DNA of 5,163 nucleotides from an uncultured Planctomycetaceae bacterium (GTDB lineage Bacteria; Planctomycetota; Planctomycetia; Planctomycetales; Planctomycetaceae). Of the stretch, positions 4,209 to 5,163 are shown one piece after another. Position 1 is the first letter of the stretch; every line of letters starts with the position of its first letter. Below the pieces are notes generated by a model. It was not told where the DNA came from, searched no databases, and saw nothing but the letters and a program-made list of their open reading frames with translations. The DNA lies in assembly GCA_937975745.1 (NCBI GenBank), contig CALJUK010000557.1, positions 1 to 5,163 on the forward strand, given 5' to 3'. The position numbers were made by a program, and so were the translations under genes.

Positions 4209-5163
4209 TGGTACAGCTCCTGCAAAGCGGTGGCATCGACCGGCCTGGGGTTGAATCGCCCAGTCCATTGCTGGGCGGCTTCGGTGGCCAGCTGGGGGAG
4301 TAGACTCTCGGTCACTCCGGCTTCCGTGAGTGAGGTGGGAGAGCCCGCTTCGGCAACCAGCCGCGTGACGAACTCGGCAAGCAGTTCACTGGCATTGTCC
4401 GCGTTGGGCGAACAGAGATCAACATCGCTGGCGAGTTCTCCGTACCGGTCCGCCTCGGTCACGGAATTGAAACGAATGACGTGTGGCAGCATCACGCCAA
4501 TCGCCACACCATGAGTCATATCCAGGTGAGCCGTCAGTGGATTGGCGAGCGCATGGGTGGCACCCAGCATCGAGTTTTCGATGGCGGCACCGGCCAGATG
4601 CGCCCCCAACAGCATTCCGCCCCGGGCGGCGATGTCATCCGGAACCGACAGCAGCCGGGGAAACGAACGAGCGAGCAGGTTCCACGCCTGGCGGCTGAGA
4701 ACTTGCGAAACCGGGTTCCGTTTGGTCGTGACGTAGGTCTCGACAGCGTGGCTGATCGCATCGATACCAGTGACGGCCGTCACCTTGGGCGGCATGGTCA
4801 ACGTGATGTCTGGGTCGAGAATCGCGACGCGACAGGCCGCCTTCTTGTCGCCGCAGGCCATCTTCATGTGCGTCTTGGAGTCAGCGATGACGGCGAACGA
4901 CTGGGCCTCGCTGCCCGTCCCGGCCGTCGTCGGGACGGCAATCATCGGAAGCATGGGTTTCGTCGCCTTCCCGACGCCCCAGTAATCCTGCATCCGTCCG
5001 CCATTGGTCAGCAGGAAGTTGGCCCCTTTCGCGCAGTCCATACTGCTGCCCCCGCCGAGGCCCACGATCAGATCGATTTGATGACCACGGGCAAACTCGA
5101 CAGCCCGATCGACATCGTCGGTTGTCGCGTTGGGATGACATTCGTCGAAAACGGCCACGTCCA
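4181..5163 (-). CDS. Iron-containing (group III) alcohol dehydrogenase, N-terminus outside window
   Basis: This is an NAD(P)-dependent metal alcohol dehydrogenase that interconverts an alcohol and an aldehyde or ketone in the cytoplasm. About 326 codons are visible; the family usually has about 380-390, so roughly 55-60 residues are cut off by the right edge. Numbering from the GTG codon at 5158, GLGGGSSMDCAKG (33-45) is the dinucleotide-binding loop and PTTAGTGSEAQSF (76-88) the second nucleotide motif. GIDAISHAVE (131-140) supplies metal ligands D133 and H137, while THALANPLTAHLDMTHG (201-217) supplies H202 and H216. The position of FucO His267 is Asn here (N206), as in what appears to be a distinct subfamily. 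The C-terminus FNPRPVDATALQELYQCAM is typical. The GTG at 5158 is internal, since upstream codons remain open and the expected N-terminal strand is missing. It is the first gene of the visible pair with the propeller gene. The natural substrate cannot be told. Confidence 0.93.
   Translation of the reverse strand, partial: DVAVFDECHPNATTDDVDRAVEFARGHQIDLIVGLGGGSSMDCAKGANFLLTNGGRMQDYWGVGKATKPMLPMIAVPTTAGTGSEAQSFAVIADSKTHMKMACGDKKAACRVAILDPDITLTMPPKVTAVTGIDAISHAVETYVTTKRNPVSQVLSRQAWNLLARSFPRLLSVPDDIAARGGMLLGAHLAGAAIENSMLGATHALANPLTAHLDMTHGVAIGVMLPHVIRFNSVTEADRYGELASDVDLCSPNADNASELLAEFVTRLVAEAGSPTSLTEAGVTESLLPQLATEAAQQWTGRFNPRPVDATALQELYQCAMSDGTT
4217..4221 (-). promoter_or_regulatory. Strong Shine-Dalgarno for the propeller gene, inside the dehydrogenase coding sequence
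   Basis: AGGAG on the minus strand lies 8 bases before the ATG at 4208. It is the only textbook ribosome-binding site in the window. It decides the start of the propeller gene and implies translational coupling with the overlapping dehydrogenase gene. Confidence 0.75.

Noticed and set aside
3714..4514. Long plus-strand open frame (266 codons) across the propeller and dehydrogenase genes
   Set aside because: It is antisense to two well-supported genes and has low-complexity composition with no recognisable motif.
5156..5158. GTG at 5158 as the start of the alcohol dehydrogenase
   Set aside because: The frame stays open to the window edge. The family has about 55-60 more residues, forming the first strand and helix, before this point, so the GTG is an internal valine codon.

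Overview
All five genes lie on the minus strand, so transcription runs from the right edge towards the left. The base composition is moderately GC-rich. Combined with a halogenase-like flavoprotein, a PQQ-like beta-propeller with a membrane-targeting N-terminus, a HemN-like radical SAM enzyme and weak or variable Shine-Dalgarno sites, this points to a planctomycete or similar bacterium. That placement is an inference from gene style, since no marker gene is present. I see no tRNA, rRNA, CRISPR array, insertion sequence or phage gene.

Right part (about 2960-5163): an iron-containing (group III) alcohol dehydrogenase, cut at its N-terminus by the window edge, overlaps by 28 bases a secreted or membrane-anchored PQQ-like beta-propeller protein. 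The propeller gene's Shine-Dalgarno lies inside the dehydrogenase gene, so the two are probably co-transcribed and translationally coupled. The propeller gene ends in GGCC-based inverted repeats, one of which spans its stop codon.

Middle (about 2666-2960): a 295-base intergenic stretch contains a two-copy 14-base tandem repeat and three consecutive small palindromes. It separates the dehydrogenase/propeller pair from the genes to the left and probably holds a 3' end, a promoter, or both.

Left part (1-2665): a HemN/HemW-like radical SAM enzyme, then a short chorismate pyruvate-lyase-like protein, then the first 112 codons of an FAD-dependent oxidoreductase of the tryptophan-halogenase/geranylgeranyl-reductase type. 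A lyase that would release 4-hydroxybenzoate from chorismate, a halogenase-like flavoprotein and a radical SAM enzyme together suggest the edge of a small-molecule pathway, such as an aromatic-headed lipid, pigment or aryl-polyene-like product. This is inference: no ketosynthase or carrier protein is in view, and the decisive genes would lie left of position 1. The gap before the flavoprotein carries several strong palindromes, including a perfect 7+1+7 palindrome 12 bases before its start codon, so this gene may have its own regulation.
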